In this document: in pieces, positions 48,983 to 58,702 of the stretch | Layout of the letters: each line of letters begins with the position of its first letter | Numbering within the stretch: the stretch's first letter is position 1 | Assembly: GCF_000756775.1 (NCBI RefSeq) | Contig: NZ_CCSF01000001.1 | Coordinates: 310,001-374,000, forward strand | Length of the DNA: 64,000 bases | Origin: Pseudomonas saudiphocaensis | GTDB lineage: Bacteria; Pseudomonadota; Gammaproteobacteria; Pseudomonadales; Pseudomonadaceae | Direction: 5' to 3' | Notes under the pieces: model-generated | The model's database searches: none | Seen by the model: only the letters and a program-made list of their open reading frames with translations | Told to the model about the DNA's origin: nothing | Program-made: the position numbers and the translations under genes

Positions 48983-49170
48983 GATTATTCTCCTGGCTGT
49001 GCCTGTTAAGGACAGTATGGCCCTTGCGATGCCATTTTTGTTTTCGCGTTTATACGGCGTTGGTAGCAGGGTGGCCAGTGCTATCGCATCGCCGAAGTGA
49101 CGGATGAGGGGCTTCTGGCTGTTATCATGCGCGGCGTCAATGCCGGTGCACTTTCCCAAAAGAGACTTTC

Positions 49171-49644
49171 ATGTTCCTGATCGCCAATGAATATCTGCTT
49201 GCCTGGACGGTTTATGGGATAGCCGCGCTGGGCTGCCTGCTGGTGTGGTTCCGTATGACTCGTCCCTTGTGGCGCTGGTTGCGTGAGCCTTTGCGACTGA
49301 TTGTTACCGTTTTGCTGCTGACACCGACCATCGTTGATGCCGAGAAGGAACTGTTCGCTCCTGCCGTGGCCATTACTGCCCTAGACCTACTATTCGAGGT
49401 CGGTACCAACGCCTGGCGTGCGGTTGCCGATCTGGCGCTCTACGGATTGATTGCCTTCGCTCTGTACGCCGTGGTGGTGGCGCTGCGCTGGCCAATCGAG
49501 CGCAAGCTGCGTCGTCGGCGCGAAGCCGCCGCAGCCGAAGAAGATCCGCGGACCCTGCGTGAACGGCTCGAAGAAGCCGAGGAAGACGACGCGGGTTACC
49601 GTCCGACAGGCCGCTACCAGACCAGAACCGAACCCCGCCTGTGA
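49171..49644 (+). CDS. Conserved inner-membrane protein
   Basis: A 157-residue protein with about three membrane helices (roughly 6-26, 40-55 and 83-107) followed by a long, highly charged C-terminal tail (KLRRRREAAAAEEDPRTLRERLEEAEEDD) predicted to lie in the cytoplasm. No catalytic motif is visible. It ends 19 bases before the amidotransferase gene, and the three genes to 50955 look like one operon. The function is unknown. Confidence 0.78.
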   Translation: MFLIANEYLLAWTVYGIAALGCLLVWFRMTRPLWRWLREPLRLIVTVLLLTPTIVDAEKELFAPAVAITALDLLFEVGTNAWRAVADLALYGLIAFALYAVVVALRWPIERKLRRRREAAAAEEDPRTLRERLEEAEEDDAGYRPTGRYQTRTEPRL

Positions 49645-49663
49645 TCTGAAACCGGAGCTCGCG

Positions 49664-50446
49664 ATGTGTGAATTGCTCGGCATGAGTGCCAATGTCCCTA
49701 CGGATATCCACTTCAGCTTTACCGGGTTGATGCAGCGAGGTGGGCGCACCGGGCCGCACCGCGATGGCTGGGGCATCGCCTTTTACGAAGGGCGTGGCCT
49801 GCGTCTGTTTCAGGATCCTGTGGCCAGTTGCGAGTCGGAGGTGGCGAAGATGGTTCAGCGCTATCCGATCAAGAGTGAAGTGGTGATCGGCCATATTCGT
49901 CAGGCCAACGTTGGCAAGGTGGCGCTGGTCAATACCCATCCTTTCGTGCGTGAACTCTGGGGTCAGCACTGGTGTTTCGCTCACAACGGCCAACTCGCCG
50001 ACTTCAATCCGCCGCAAGGTTTCTACCGGCCGGTGGGCGATACCGATAGCGAAGCAGCCTTCTGCGACCTGCTCAACCGAATCCGCACCGACTTTCCTGA
50101 CCGGGTCGAGGCCCGGGACCTGCTGCCACACTTGCTTGAAGCCTGTGCGGGCTACCGTGCCCGGGGCGTATTCAACTGCCTGTTGAGTAACGGGGAATGG
50201 CTGTTCAGTTTCTGCACCACCAAGCTGGCGCACATCACCCGGCGGGCGCCCTTCGGTCCGGCGCAGCTTAAGGATGCCGAGCTGACCGTGGACTTCACTG
50301 CCGAAACCACACCTGACGACGTGGTGACGGTGCTGGCCACCGAGGCTTTGACCGATAACGAACAGTGGGACATCCACCAGCCCGGCGAATGGACGCTCTG
50401 GCGTCTGGGCGAATGCATCGCACGCGGGCAGATAGAACCATGCTGA
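49664..50446 (+). CDS. Class II glutamine amidotransferase, YafJ-like
   Basis: A 260-residue Ntn-type amidotransferase. After Met removal, Cys2 (MCELLGMSAN) would be the nucleophile. GGRTGPHRDGWGIAFYEGRG, IGHIRQANVGKVALVNTHPF and CFAHNGQLADF complete the glutaminase site. No synthase domain is fused, so the acceptor reaction is unknown, as for other YafJ proteins. The start follows CCGGAGCTCGCG. Its stop overlaps the next gene's start in ATGCTGA. Confidence 0.88.
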   Translation: MCELLGMSANVPTDIHFSFTGLMQRGGRTGPHRDGWGIAFYEGRGLRLFQDPVASCESEVAKMVQRYPIKSEVVIGHIRQANVGKVALVNTHPFVRELWGQHWCFAHNGQLADFNPPQGFYRPVGDTDSEAAFCDLLNRIRTDFPDRVEARDLLPHLLEACAGYRARGVFNCLLSNGEWLFSFCTTKLAHITRRAPFGPAQLKDAELTVDFTAETTPDDVVTVLATEALTDNEQWDIHQPGEWTLWRLGECIARGQIEPC

Positions 50447-50955
50447 GAAGCTACCTGCGCTTGACTCTGTTCGCCTTGGGACTGCTGGTAGGCGTGCAGG
50501 TGCCGGGCTTCATCGAGGCTTATGCCCAGCATATCGAGGCCCGTCGAGCAGAAGCGCAAGAGGGTTTGCAAGGGTTCCAGGAGACGGCGCGCCGTTTCTT
50601 TCACGGCGACATGGATGTGCTGGTGGAGCATTACCGCAGCAGCGAGGACCCGGTTTTTCAGAGCGATGCCCAGAGTGTGAGTGTCTTGCTCCAACGCGCC
50701 CGTCTGCTTGAGCGCGAATGGCAGGCCATGCAGCAACCCTGGTATGCGCAGGCGTGGCATGTGGCGATCGCGGGCGAAGCCCGCCTACGCAGTGAAGTGT
50801 GGCAGGGCTATCGATTCCAGGTGCTGCTGGCGCCACGAGCCATTGCCTGGGGCATCGCCTGCGCGCTGGTCCTGGCCTGGGTAGTAGAGGCGCTGGGTAT
50901 GCTGCTGGCCAGCTTGCTATGGCCTAGGCGCAACGATCGGTTGCGCCGCTACTAA
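50440..50955 (+). CDS. DUF2937 membrane protein
   Basis: A 171-residue protein with an N-terminal membrane helix (about 5-27), a central charged helical segment probably in the periplasm (QHIEARRAEAQEGLQGFQETARRFF), and a second membrane helix near the C-terminus (about 136-160). It matches DUF2937 as I remember it; the function is unknown. The start ATG overlaps the amidotransferase stop codon by 7 bases (ATGCTGA), so translation is probably coupled. Confidence 0.8.
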   Translation: MLRSYLRLTLFALGLLVGVQVPGFIEAYAQHIEARRAEAQEGLQGFQETARRFFHGDMDVLVEHYRSSEDPVFQSDAQSVSVLLQRARLLEREWQAMQQPWYAQAWHVAIAGEARLRSEVWQGYRFQVLLAPRAIAWGIACALVLAWVVEALGMLLASLLWPRRNDRLRRY

Positions 50956-50997
50956 TCTGTGCGTCTGTCGGAGCTGCCTCGCGACGACTCAGATGAA

Positions 50998-51543
50998 TTA
51001 TGAAAGGAGGCTGGTGCGGGTGGGGAACGCGAACTCCAGCTCGTCACGCAGGTTGCTTCTCGCTACGCCGCTGACCACGTAGCCGACTATCAGTTTTCCG
51101 TGCGGTGTGCTGCGCAAGCGTCGCTCGTCAAAGGCTTGCAGCCTTATCTCCAGCAATCGCGCAACTCTTGGCGCAAGGAACAGGCGGTCGCTTAATAGAG
51201 TGGTGTCGGAGTCTGCAGACATCTTGAAGCCGACCTCGGCGTCGCGGCCGGTAACGTCGCGGACTTCCAGAATCCCGGTCTTGAGTGTCTCCTCGGTTGC
51301 CAGAGACTGTACATGGACGCCGTGTTCGCCGCTGTTACGAATCTGGACCCGAATCAGGATATGGCCGTCGCGCAGCTCGCAGGTTTGCACGGCGTAGCGC
51401 AGCGGTTTGGCAGGGTCGATGCGGCTGCCGAGGCTGTCCAGCAGTTCTTTTCCGTCCTTTGCGCCGCCGAGTACCGTTGCGGCCAGGGTCAGGGCTTCGA
51501 CAAAGAAGGCAGTGGGCAGCTGGCGCGGTTCTTCGTCATTCAT
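50998..51543 (-). CDS. Hypothetical protein
   Basis: A 181-residue protein that I do not recognise. Residues 1-40 look helical (LPTAFFVEALTLAATVLGGAKDGKELLDSL). The remainder is rich in predicted beta-strands (HILIRVQIRNSGEHGVHVQSLATEE and later segments), resembling an immunoglobulin-like sandwich. No signal peptide, membrane helix or catalytic motif is present. GGGAGATAAACC precedes the ATG. It is monocistronic, convergent with the DUF2937 gene and 110 bases from the VWA gene. Confidence 0.72.
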   Translation of the reverse strand: MNDEEPRQLPTAFFVEALTLAATVLGGAKDGKELLDSLGSRIDPAKPLRYAVQTCELRDGHILIRVQIRNSGEHGVHVQSLATEETLKTGILEVRDVTGRDAEVGFKMSADSDTTLLSDRLFLAPRVARLLEIRLQAFDERRLRSTPHGKLIVGYVVSGVARSNLRDELEFAFPTRTSLLS

Positions 51544-51653
51544 GGTTTATCTCCCGAAAACGCTGATTGCGTTTTAAGGAGTAGCCGACTTCCAGCGCGA
51601 TGGCGAGCCTGGCGGCGGTGCTTCATCCGATTGATAGCAACGGGATAAGCCGC

Positions 51654-52832
51654 TTATTTCGCCAGAAAGCTCATGCCTTCTTCCAAGCCGCTCAGGGTCA
51701 GGGGATACATATGGTCCTGCACCAGCTCGCGAACGATGCTCGTGGATGCGGTGTAGCCCCAGGTGTCCTTGGGGTAGGGATTGATCCAGATAAGTTTCTT
51801 GTACTGCTCCGTAAAACGCTGCATCCAGACATAGCCGGCTTCTTCGTTCCAGTGCTCGACGCTGCCGCCCGGCTGGGTGATCTCATAGGGCGCCATGGCT
51901 GCGTCGCCGACGAAAACTATCTTCCAGTCCGGGCCGTACTTATGCAGCAGATCCATGGTTGGAGTGCGCTCGGCGGTGCGGCGGAAGTTGTTCTTCCAGA
52001 CGGATTCATAAATGAAATTGTGGAAGTAGAAGTACTCAAGATGCTTGAACTCGGTCTTGCAGGCTGAAAACAGCTCCTCGCAAACCTTCACATGGGCGTC
52101 CATCGAGCCGCCGATATCGAACAGGATCAGCAGCTTCACCGCGTTGCGTCGTTCGGGGCGCATCTGGATGTTCAGTAACCCTGCATCGCGTGCGGTGTGG
52201 TCGATGGTGCCGTCGATATCCAGTTCTTCCGCGGCGCCCTGACGCGCGAACTTGCGCAGTCGGCGCAGGGCGACCTTGATGTTGCGCGTGCCCAGTTCAA
52301 CCTGATCGTCGAGGTTCTTGTATTCGCGCTGGTCCCACACCTTCACGGCGCGGCCCTGACGCTTGCCGGCATCGCCAACGCGGATACCCTCCGGGTTGTA
52401 GCCGCCCGAGCCGAAGGGGCTGGTACCGCCAGTGCCGATCCACTTGTTGCCACCGGCATGGCGCTCCTTCTGCTCTTCCAGGCGCTTCTTGAATTCTTCG
52501 ATCAGCTTGTCCAGACCGCCCAGGGACTGGATCTGTGCACGCTCTTCGTCGCTGAGGCTGCGCTCGAACTCCTTGCGCAGCCACTCTTCGGGAATCAGCG
52601 CCTCCAGATGCTGGTCGAGGCTCTGCAGACCATTGAAGTAGGCGCCGAAGGCCCGGTCGAACTTGTCGAAATGGCGCTCGTCCTTGACCATCACCGTGCG
52701 TGCCAGATAGTAGAACTCGTCCATATCGGCAAAGACGACGCGGTGCTCCAGCGCATCGATCAGATCCAGTAGCTCGCGCACCGATACGGGTACTTTGGCG
52801 GCACGCATTTCATTGAACAGGCCAAGCAGCAT
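51654..52832 (-). CDS. VWA (CoxE-like) domain protein
   Basis: A 392-residue protein with an N-terminal helical region, a Glu/Lys-rich segment (about 90-125), a Gly-rich linker around NKWIGTGGTSPFGSGGYNPEG, and a C-terminal von Willebrand A domain. The MIDAS-like metal motif is LFDIGGSMD, a DXGGS variant of DXSXS. Such proteins pair with MoxR ATPases to remodel or activate partner complexes. The MoxR gene lies 479 bases upstream on the same strand, with a GFA gene in between. Confidence 0.9.
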   Translation of the reverse strand: MLLGLFNEMRAAKVPVSVRELLDLIDALEHRVVFADMDEFYYLARTVMVKDERHFDKFDRAFGAYFNGLQSLDQHLEALIPEEWLRKEFERSLSDEERAQIQSLGGLDKLIEEFKKRLEEQKERHAGGNKWIGTGGTSPFGSGGYNPEGIRVGDAGKRQGRAVKVWDQREYKNLDDQVELGTRNIKVALRRLRKFARQGAAEELDIDGTIDHTARDAGLLNIQMRPERRNAVKLLILFDIGGSMDAHVKVCEELFSACKTEFKHLEYFYFHNFIYESVWKNNFRRTAERTPTMDLLHKYGPDWKIVFVGDAAMAPYEITQPGGSVEHWNEEAGYVWMQRFTEQYKKLIWINPYPKDTWGYTASTSIVRELVQDHMYPLTLSGLEEGMSFLAK

Positions 52833-52850
52833 TACAGAACCTCTGGGCGA

Positions 52851-53255
52851 TCAGCGGGGGCTGTCGCCGTTGTATTGGGGCAGTTCGTCGCGGATTTCGT
52901 ACCAGTCGGCCTTGGAGTCGACGAATATGTGCGTCTGCGGTGGGGCGGGCAGTGGCGAGTCGAGCGTGCCTACTGCAACACCCAGTTCATGCTCGCGGTT
53001 ATCGACGAACTGCAGATTGGAGCCGCAGCGGATGCAAAAGGTACGCGTGACATGTGCGGATGAGTGGTAGACGCCCAACTGATCCTTGCCGGACATGAAG
53101 TGGAAGGCCTCCAGCGGCACGCTCGCATAACTGGCGAAGGCGGCGCCGTGGGCCTTGCGGCACATGCTGCAGTGGCAATGGGTCAGTTGGTCGATGGGTG
53201 CGTCGATACGATAGCGCACGACACCGCACAGGCATTTTCCGGTATAGCTTTGCAT
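52851..53255 (-). CDS. GFA-family (CENP-V/GFA domain) zinc protein
   Basis: A 134-residue protein of the glutathione-dependent formaldehyde-activating (GFA) fold. The zinc ligands are in GKCLCGVVRY, HCHCSMCRKAHGAAF and FCIRCGSNL. Most family members have unknown reactions, and Gfa in Paracoccus binds glutathione/formaldehyde adducts. A strong GGAGGAATGAGCC precedes the ATG. It lies 18 bases upstream of the VWA gene and 55 bases downstream of moxR, so it is probably co-transcribed with both, although GFA genes are not usual members of such units. Confidence 0.9.
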   Translation of the reverse strand: MQSYTGKCLCGVVRYRIDAPIDQLTHCHCSMCRKAHGAAFASYASVPLEAFHFMSGKDQLGVYHSSAHVTRTFCIRCGSNLQFVDNREHELGVAVGTLDSPLPAPPQTHIFVDSKADWYEIRDELPQYNGDSPR

Positions 53256-53310
53256 GGCTCATTCCTCCAAGCGACGGGCGCAACGGCTCCAAGGGCGGAG
53301 CCGGCTGCAG

Positions 53311-54156
53311 TCAGCGGCTTTGGCGGCGAGTCATGAAGGCCAGGCGTTCGAGCAGCATCACGTCCTGCTCGTTCTTCACCAGGGCGCCGGCCAGCGGCGG
53401 AATTGCCTTGGTTGGATCGCGCTCGCGCAGCACCGCCTCGCCGATGTTGTCCGCCATCAGCAGCTTCAACCAGTCGACCAGCTCTGAGGTGGAGGGTTTC
53501 TTCTTCAGCCCCGGAACCTTGCGTACGTCGAAGAAGACGTCCAGCGCCTCGCTGACCAGCGATTGCTTGATATCAGGGAAATGCACGTCGACGATGCGCT
53601 GCAGCGTGGCCCGGTCAGGGAAGGCGATGTAGTGGAAGAAACAGCGGCGCAGGAAGGCGTCCGGCAGTTCTTTTTCGTTGTTGGAGGTAATGATGATGAT
53701 CGGTCGCTGTTTCGCCTTGATGGTTTCGTTGGTCTCGTAGACGTAGAACTCCATCTTGTCGAGTTCCTGCAACAGGTCGTTGGGGAACTCGATGTCGGCC
53801 TTGTCGATTTCGTCGATCAGCAGAATGACCCGCTCATCCGCCTCGAAGGCCTCCCAGAGCTTGCCCTTCTTGATGTAGTTCTTGACGTCATGAACCCTGT
53901 CCACGCCCAGCTGCGAATCACGCAGGCGGCTCACGGCATCGTATTCATACAGCCCCTGATGCGCCTTGGTGGTGGATTTGATGTGCCAGGTGATCAGCTT
54001 GGCGCCAAAGGATTCGGCCAGCTGCTCGGCGAGCATGGTCTTGCCGGTACCTGGCTCGCCCTTGACCAGCAGAGGGCGTTCAAGAGTGATGGCGGCGTTG
54101 ACCGCAAGCTTCAAATCGTCGGTCGCGACATAGGACTGAGTGCCTTCGAACTTCAT
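53311..54156 (-). CDS. MoxR-family AAA+ ATPase
   Basis: A 281-residue MoxR ATPase, a chaperone-like enzyme acting with a VWA-domain partner. Walker A is GEPGTGKTM (about 36), Walker B is VILLIDEIDKAD, sensor 1 is IIITSNNEKELPDAFLRRCFFH, and the C-terminal lid domain follows. AAGGAATTCTCG precedes the ATG. It heads a minus-strand group moxR-GFA-VWA. The target complex is unknown; related pairs activate metalloenzymes or stress functions. Confidence 0.92.
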   Translation of the reverse strand: MKFEGTQSYVATDDLKLAVNAAITLERPLLVKGEPGTGKTMLAEQLAESFGAKLITWHIKSTTKAHQGLYEYDAVSRLRDSQLGVDRVHDVKNYIKKGKLWEAFEADERVILLIDEIDKADIEFPNDLLQELDKMEFYVYETNETIKAKQRPIIIITSNNEKELPDAFLRRCFFHYIAFPDRATLQRIVDVHFPDIKQSLVSEALDVFFDVRKVPGLKKKPSTSELVDWLKLLMADNIGEAVLRERDPTKAIPPLAGALVKNEQDVMLLERLAFMTRRQSR

Positions 54157-54295
54157 CGAGAATTCCTTGGATGGCCTGCAGGCAGGCGGTGCATGTATGA
54201 ATTTTGCGCCTGACTATAAGTGAAGGGCGCGCTGCTGTGAACGTGAGCGGCGCATTCAGTCACTGAATGATCGAGCGGCACTCAGGTGTTCGTGG

Positions 54296-55369
54296 TCACT
54301 CGTCGTCTTCGCTCAGCGAGCGTTCGAAACGGGCCGAGAAGGCCTCGACGAAAGCATTGCGCAGAACCTCGATAAAAGCCTGGAAGGGGCTGATATCGGT
54401 ACTGCGCGTGCTGCCGGACAATTCGATGCGAGTGGCGAACTGGTCCTTGCGCTGATTCTGCAGCACCTGCTGGCCGCCGCCGACCACGGCTTCCCAGATG
54501 CCTCTGAAGAACCCCTTGTCCTCTGCCTCTATGTCCTGACGGAAGTTGAAGACCTCGACGTTGCGCAGCAGCGGCTTGATGTAACCGTTGAGCTGGCTGT
54601 CGTTGGCCTCGATTTCCATGACCAGGTCGCCGGTGCCTTTGGCAAAGTCGAAACTGCCGTAGGCGCTGCTGAAGTCGTTCAGCTGGGTCAGGTCGACTCC
54701 GGTAACGCGCAGGCTCACCTCGAAGTCCTCCCAGTCGGTAAAGGGGTCGAAGCTGGCCCGCGCCTCCATGGGCGCCTGGTTGAACAGCTTGGCCGTGCCT
54801 TCGAAGGTGGCGACTCGCTCGCCCTGGGCATCGGCACTGTTGGTCAGGTTGTACAGGGTCGCTTCGATGGCGCTGGCGTAGACATTTACCGGTGGCTCGG
54901 CGCTGAAATTGCGAAACGACACCTGGCCATCCAGTACGCGGATTTCATTGAGGGTTATAGGTAGCAGGGCGTCGAGTTGATCACGCCAGTCAACGCCGTC
55001 ACCGGTTTGCGATTCACCTTCAGCACCACCGTCAACGAAGTTGAGTTCGGGCTGCAGGAACAGCACCTCGGCGACGATCGCACGGTGCTGCCACAATTCG
55101 CTCCAGCTGATGGCGATGTCGATCAGCGGCGCGTTGAATAGAGGCGCCTGAACCTGCGAATCCTTCTTTTCGATGAGCAGCCCTTCGAGCCGATAGCCGC
55201 CGCGCCACCAGGCCAGATCGACATCTTCTATATGCCCCTGGTAGTCGCCCATATCGGCCATCTGCCGGTTCAAGTAGTCGCGCACCAGGCCGGGCAGCGC
55301 CAGATGCAGCACGATGAGCGCGACGGCGAGCGCAAGCAGAATCCACAGGGAAAGTCGGCGGCTTTTCAT
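54296..55369 (-). CDS. DUF748-type (AsmA-like) envelope protein
   Basis: A 357-residue protein with one N-terminal membrane anchor (about 6-28, [21 protein letters not shown]) and a large periplasmic beta-rich domain of the DUF748/AsmA-like type ([25 protein letters not shown], then VDGQ-style strands). Relatives contribute to lipid transport or outer-membrane integrity; no specific role is known here. The start at ATG 55369 (MKSRRLSLW) gives the correct anchor, while a longer TTG-initiated reading adds 13 unlikely residues. It is divergent from cysK. Confidence 0.8.
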   Translation of the reverse strand: MKSRRLSLWILLALAVALIVLHLALPGLVRDYLNRQMADMGDYQGHIEDVDLAWWRGGYRLEGLLIEKKDSQVQAPLFNAPLIDIAISWSELWQHRAIVAEVLFLQPELNFVDGGAEGESQTGDGVDWRDQLDALLPITLNEIRVLDGQVSFRNFSAEPPVNVYASAIEATLYNLTNSADAQGERVATFEGTAKLFNQAPMEARASFDPFTDWEDFEVSLRVTGVDLTQLNDFSSAYGSFDFAKGTGDLVMEIEANDSQLNGYIKPLLRNVEVFNFRQDIEAEDKGFFRGIWEAVVGGGQQVLQNQRKDQFATRIELSGSTRSTDISPFQAFIEVLRNAFVEAFSARFERSLSEDDE

Positions 55370-55492
55370 CTTGGTGCGGTCCAGACATGGCGTATTGGAT
55401 GGACCCAAACCCCCGGGCAGGAGTTCGGCTGGACTACGCTCCCATCAGCGCATAGGCTCAGACTCTGTTTTTTCTCATTGCAAGGACACATC

Positions 55493-56467
55493 ATGAGCCG
55501 CATCTATGCAGACAACGCACGCGCCATCGGCAATACGCCGCTGGTGATGATCAACCGCCAGGGACCCAAGGGCGTGACCATCCTGGCCAAGATCGAGGGC
55601 CGCAATCCAGCGCATTCGGTGAAATGCCGGATCGGTGCCGGAATGATCTGGGACGCCGAGGAAAACGGCTCCCTCAAACCGGGCATGACCCTGGTCGAGC
55701 CTACCTCTGGCAATACCGGGATTGGCCTGGCCTTCGTCGCAGCGGCCAGGGGTTACAAGCTGATCCTGACCATGCCGTCGTCCATGAGTCTGGAGCGGCG
55801 CAAGGTGTTGAAGGCTCTGGGTGCCGAACTGGTGCTGACCGATCCGGCCAAGGGGATGAAGGGCGCCATCGAGAAGGCCAGTGAAATCGCGGCCTCGAAC
55901 CCCGAGCTGTATTACATGCCGCAGCAGTTCGAGAACCCATCCAACCCGGCTATTCACGAGAAGACTACCGGTCCGGAAATCTGGAACGACACGGATGGCG
56001 GCATCGATGTGCTGGTTTCGGGCGTGGGAACCGGCGGCACCCTGACCGGTGTCTCGCGCTACATCAAACAGACCAAGGGCAAGCAGATCATCAGTGTGGC
56101 GGTCGAGCCGGCCGGTTCGCCGGTCATCACTCAGACGCTGGCCAAGGAAGAGGTCAAACCCAGCCCACACAAGATCCAGGGTATCGGCGCCGGTTTCGTG
56201 CCAAAGAACCTGGACCTGTCGCTGGTGGACCGGGTCGAGCTGGTGGATGACGAAGAGGCCAAGAACATGGCCCTGCGCCTCATGCGCGAAGAGGGCATCC
56301 TCTGCGGAATTTCTGGTGGTGCCGCCATGGCTGCAGCGGTGCGCCTGGCCGAACGTCCTGAAATGAACGGGCGCACCATCGTCGTGATCCTGCCGGACTC
56401 GGGTGAGCGCTATCTGTCGACGATGCTTTTCGCTGATATCTTCGGTGAACAAGAGCTCCAGCAGTAA
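55493..56467 (+). CDS. cysK: Cysteine synthase A (O-acetylserine sulfhydrylase)
   Basis: A 324-residue PLP enzyme making cysteine from O-acetylserine and sulfide. The Schiff-base lysine is Lys44 in [11 protein letters not shown]. The substrate loop is [12 protein letters not shown], the PLP-phosphate loop is [14 protein letters not shown], and the [14 protein letters not shown] segment is typical of CysK rather than CysM. AAGGACACATC precedes the ATG. It is followed by aceK after 30 bases, probably under separate control. Confidence 0.94.
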   Translation: MSRIYADNARAIGNTPLVMINRQGPKGVTILAKIEGRNPAHSVKCRIGAGMIWDAEENGSLKPGMTLVEPTSGNTGIGLAFVAAARGYKLILTMPSSMSLERRKVLKALGAELVLTDPAKGMKGAIEKASEIAASNPELYYMPQQFENPSNPAIHEKTTGPEIWNDTDGGIDVLVSGVGTGGTLTGVSRYIKQTKGKQIISVAVEPAGSPVITQTLAKEEVKPSPHKIQGIGAGFVPKNLDLSLVDRVELVDDEEAKNMALRLMREEGILCGISGGAAMAAAVRLAERPEMNGRTIVVILPDSGERYLSTMLFADIFGEQELQQ

Positions 56468-56497
56468 GAGCGGCTCACCGGCGGGGAAGGAATCGGC

Positions 56498-58219
56498 ATG
56501 ACGCAGGTTTCGCTGGATACCGAGATAGCCCGGCAGATATTGCTGGGCTTTGACGACTACCGAGAGCACTTTCAGCGAATCACCGAAGGCGCGCGGTCGC
56601 GTTTCGAGCAGGCACAGTGGCAGGAGGCGCAACGCGCCTCTGCGGCACGTATCGTTCTGTACGTGGAGAAGGTCGCGGAGACGGCAACGCACTTGCAGTC
56701 CCTTTTCGAACGTGAGGTGCTGCTGGACGTGCGCCGCTGGCCGGTCATCAAGCATGCCTATATCGAACTGATCGATCTGCGCCTGGACGATGAGCTGGCG
56801 GAGACCTGGTACAACTCGATCTTCTGTGCGCTGCTCAGTCATGACTGTATCAGCGATGAAACCATGTTTATTCACAGCACCCGTCCAACGGGCCGCTTTG
56901 ATTCGAGCATGGCTCAGACCCGCTGCTACCGGCCTGAGGGCAACTTGCGCAAGGCGTTGGCGCAGATCCTCGATGATTTCGCCTTCGATGTCCCCTATGC
57001 CGACCTGAGCGGCGACCTGCGGCGGCTCGAGACTCAGTTGCATGCCTCGTTACCGGACTGGGTGCGCAAGGACCGTGAGCTGACCATCGAGCTGTTTGCC
57101 TCGGTGCTTTATCGAAACAAGGGCGCTTATCTGGTCGGGCGCGTGTTTACCCGCGATGAGCACTGGCCGCTGGTGATTCCGCTGTTGCATCGTGAGGGCG
57201 TGGGCATCGTCGCCGATGTGTTGATTACCGACGAGGCACAGGTTTCGATCATCTTCTCCTTCACGCGCTCGTACTTCATGGTCGAGGTGCCGATTCCGGC
57301 CGAATTCATCGAGCTGCTCAAGCGCATTCTGCCTGGCAAGCATGTTGCCGAGCTGTACACCTCCATCGGCTTTTACAAACACGGCAAATCGGAGTTCTAT
57401 CGCGCCCTTATTGGCCACCTGGCGACCAGCGATGATCGCTTCATCATGGCGCCGGGCGTCCGCGGCATGGTGATGAGCGTATTTACGCTGCCGGGCTTCA
57501 ATACGGTGTTCAAGATCATCAAGGACCGCTTTTCCCATACCAAGAGCGTCAACCGTGCCACGGTGATCGAGAAATACCGGCTGGTGAAGAACGTCGACCG
57601 CGTCGGACGCATGGCTGATACCCAGGAATTCGCCGACTTCCGTTTCCCCGTCTCCCGTTTCGAGCCCGAATGCCTCGCAGAGCTGTTGGAGGTCGCCCCT
57701 TCAACGGTGGAGGTGCAGGGCGATACGGTGCTGGTGCGTCACTGCTGGACAGAGCGGCGTATGACGCCGCTGAATCTGTATATCGAGAAAGCCAGCGAGC
57801 AGCAGGTCGAGGAGGCGCTGGACGACTACGGTCTGGCCATCAAGCAGCTGGCCGCCGCCAATATTTTTCCCGGCGACATGCTGCTGAAGAATTTTGGTGT
57901 AACCCGTCACGGGCGAGTGGTGTTCTACGACTATGACGAGATCTGCTTTCTTACCGAGATAAACTTTCGCGTCATCCCCGAGGCGCGTTATCCAGAAGAT
58001 GAGATGGCCTCCGAGCCTTGGTATTCGGTAGGCCCCAACGATGTATTTCCTGAGGAGTTCCCGCGCTTCCTGTTTGCCGATATCAAATTGCGCAAGCTGT
58101 TTTCCAGGCTGCACGGCGATCTGTACGACGCCAACTACTGGAAAGGGCTGCAAGAGGCCATACGAGCGGGAAAGGTGATCGATGTGTTCCCTTATCGGAG
58201 GACACTGGACGGCGCGTAA
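56498..58219 (+). CDS. aceK: Isocitrate dehydrogenase kinase/phosphatase AceK
   Basis: A 573-residue bifunctional enzyme. It phosphorylates and inactivates isocitrate dehydrogenase during growth on acetate or fatty acids, directing flux to the glyoxylate shunt, and reverses this when needed. The N-terminal regulatory region contains [20 protein letters not shown]. The kinase domain has [23 protein letters not shown] and the catalytic-region [43 protein letters not shown] precedes the ATG. It fits metabolically with fadBA in the same window. Confidence 0.95.
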   Translation: MTQVSLDTEIARQILLGFDDYREHFQRITEGARSRFEQAQWQEAQRASAARIVLYVEKVAETATHLQSLFEREVLLDVRRWPVIKHAYIELIDLRLDDELAETWYNSIFCALLSHDCISDETMFIHSTRPTGRFDSSMAQTRCYRPEGNLRKALAQILDDFAFDVPYADLSGDLRRLETQLHASLPDWVRKDRELTIELFASVLYRNKGAYLVGRVFTRDEHWPLVIPLLHREGVGIVADVLITDEAQVSIIFSFTRSYFMVEVPIPAEFIELLKRILPGKHVAELYTSIGFYKHGKSEFYRALIGHLATSDDRFIMAPGVRGMVMSVFTLPGFNTVFKIIKDRFSHTKSVNRATVIEKYRLVKNVDRVGRMADTQEFADFRFPVSRFEPECLAELLEVAPSTVEVQGDTVLVRHCWTERRMTPLNLYIEKASEQQVEEALDDYGLAIKQLAAANIFPGDMLLKNFGVTRHGRVVFYDYDEICFLTEINFRVIPEARYPEDEMASEPWYSVGPNDVFPEEFPRFLFADIKLRKLFSRLHGDLYDANYWKGLQEAIRAGKVIDVFPYRRTLDGA

Positions 58220-58419
58220 CCGTCGCTTGCTTCTCTTTGCCCTCAGCGCAGCGCCTGAACCTGCTGTTGTGTCTTCAGTCCACTATTTAGAGCCTGCCGG
58301 AAGCGTGCGGCGAATAATCAGCAACACCTGCCAGCGGCAATAAAGGGCTTCCTGGGTTATGCTGTGTAACAAGGCCCCATGGCTCCATCAGTACCCGTCA
58401 CAAGCAGGAGGGTTAGACC

Positions 58420-58545
58420 ATGAAAGCGTGGCTCGAAAATGTAATCTGGAACCTCGGCGTGGCGCTTGGCTTTATCGAACCGCCCCGTCTGCAGCCGATC
58501 CCGGTGCGCGCTCAGCGTGATAAGGATGCGTCCTCGCGACGCTGA
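58420..58545 (+). CDS. Small conserved-looking protein, 41 residues
   Basis: An ORF of 41 residues, starting MKAWLENVIWNLGVALGFIE and continuing with a Pro/Arg-rich basic tail (PPRLQPIPVRAQRDKDASSRR). It has an excellent ribosome site (GCAGGAGGG, 8-9 bases before the ATG). The N-terminal half could form an amphipathic or membrane-associated helix. It stands alone between aceK and the DTW gene on the same strand. I believe similar short proteins occur in Pseudomonas, but the function is unknown. Confidence 0.65.
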   Translation: MKAWLENVIWNLGVALGFIEPPRLQPIPVRAQRDKDASSRR

Positions 58546-58702
58546 CACGGCCGCGGTTTATCTCCTTCATCAGCCGGTCTGGCTACAGCGGCCCGGCCGA
58601 TGAAGGCTGTATGAGCGAGTTCGCCCTGAACGCTCGCGACGAACACGCCCTTCAATTGCTCGCAGGCAGCATCTTCAGCAGGTGAGGTCTCGAAGAGTTG
58701 CC

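Noticed and set aside
55475-57043. A 522-codon minus-strand frame across cysK and aceK
   Set aside because: Antisense to two certain genes; a product of codon bias only.
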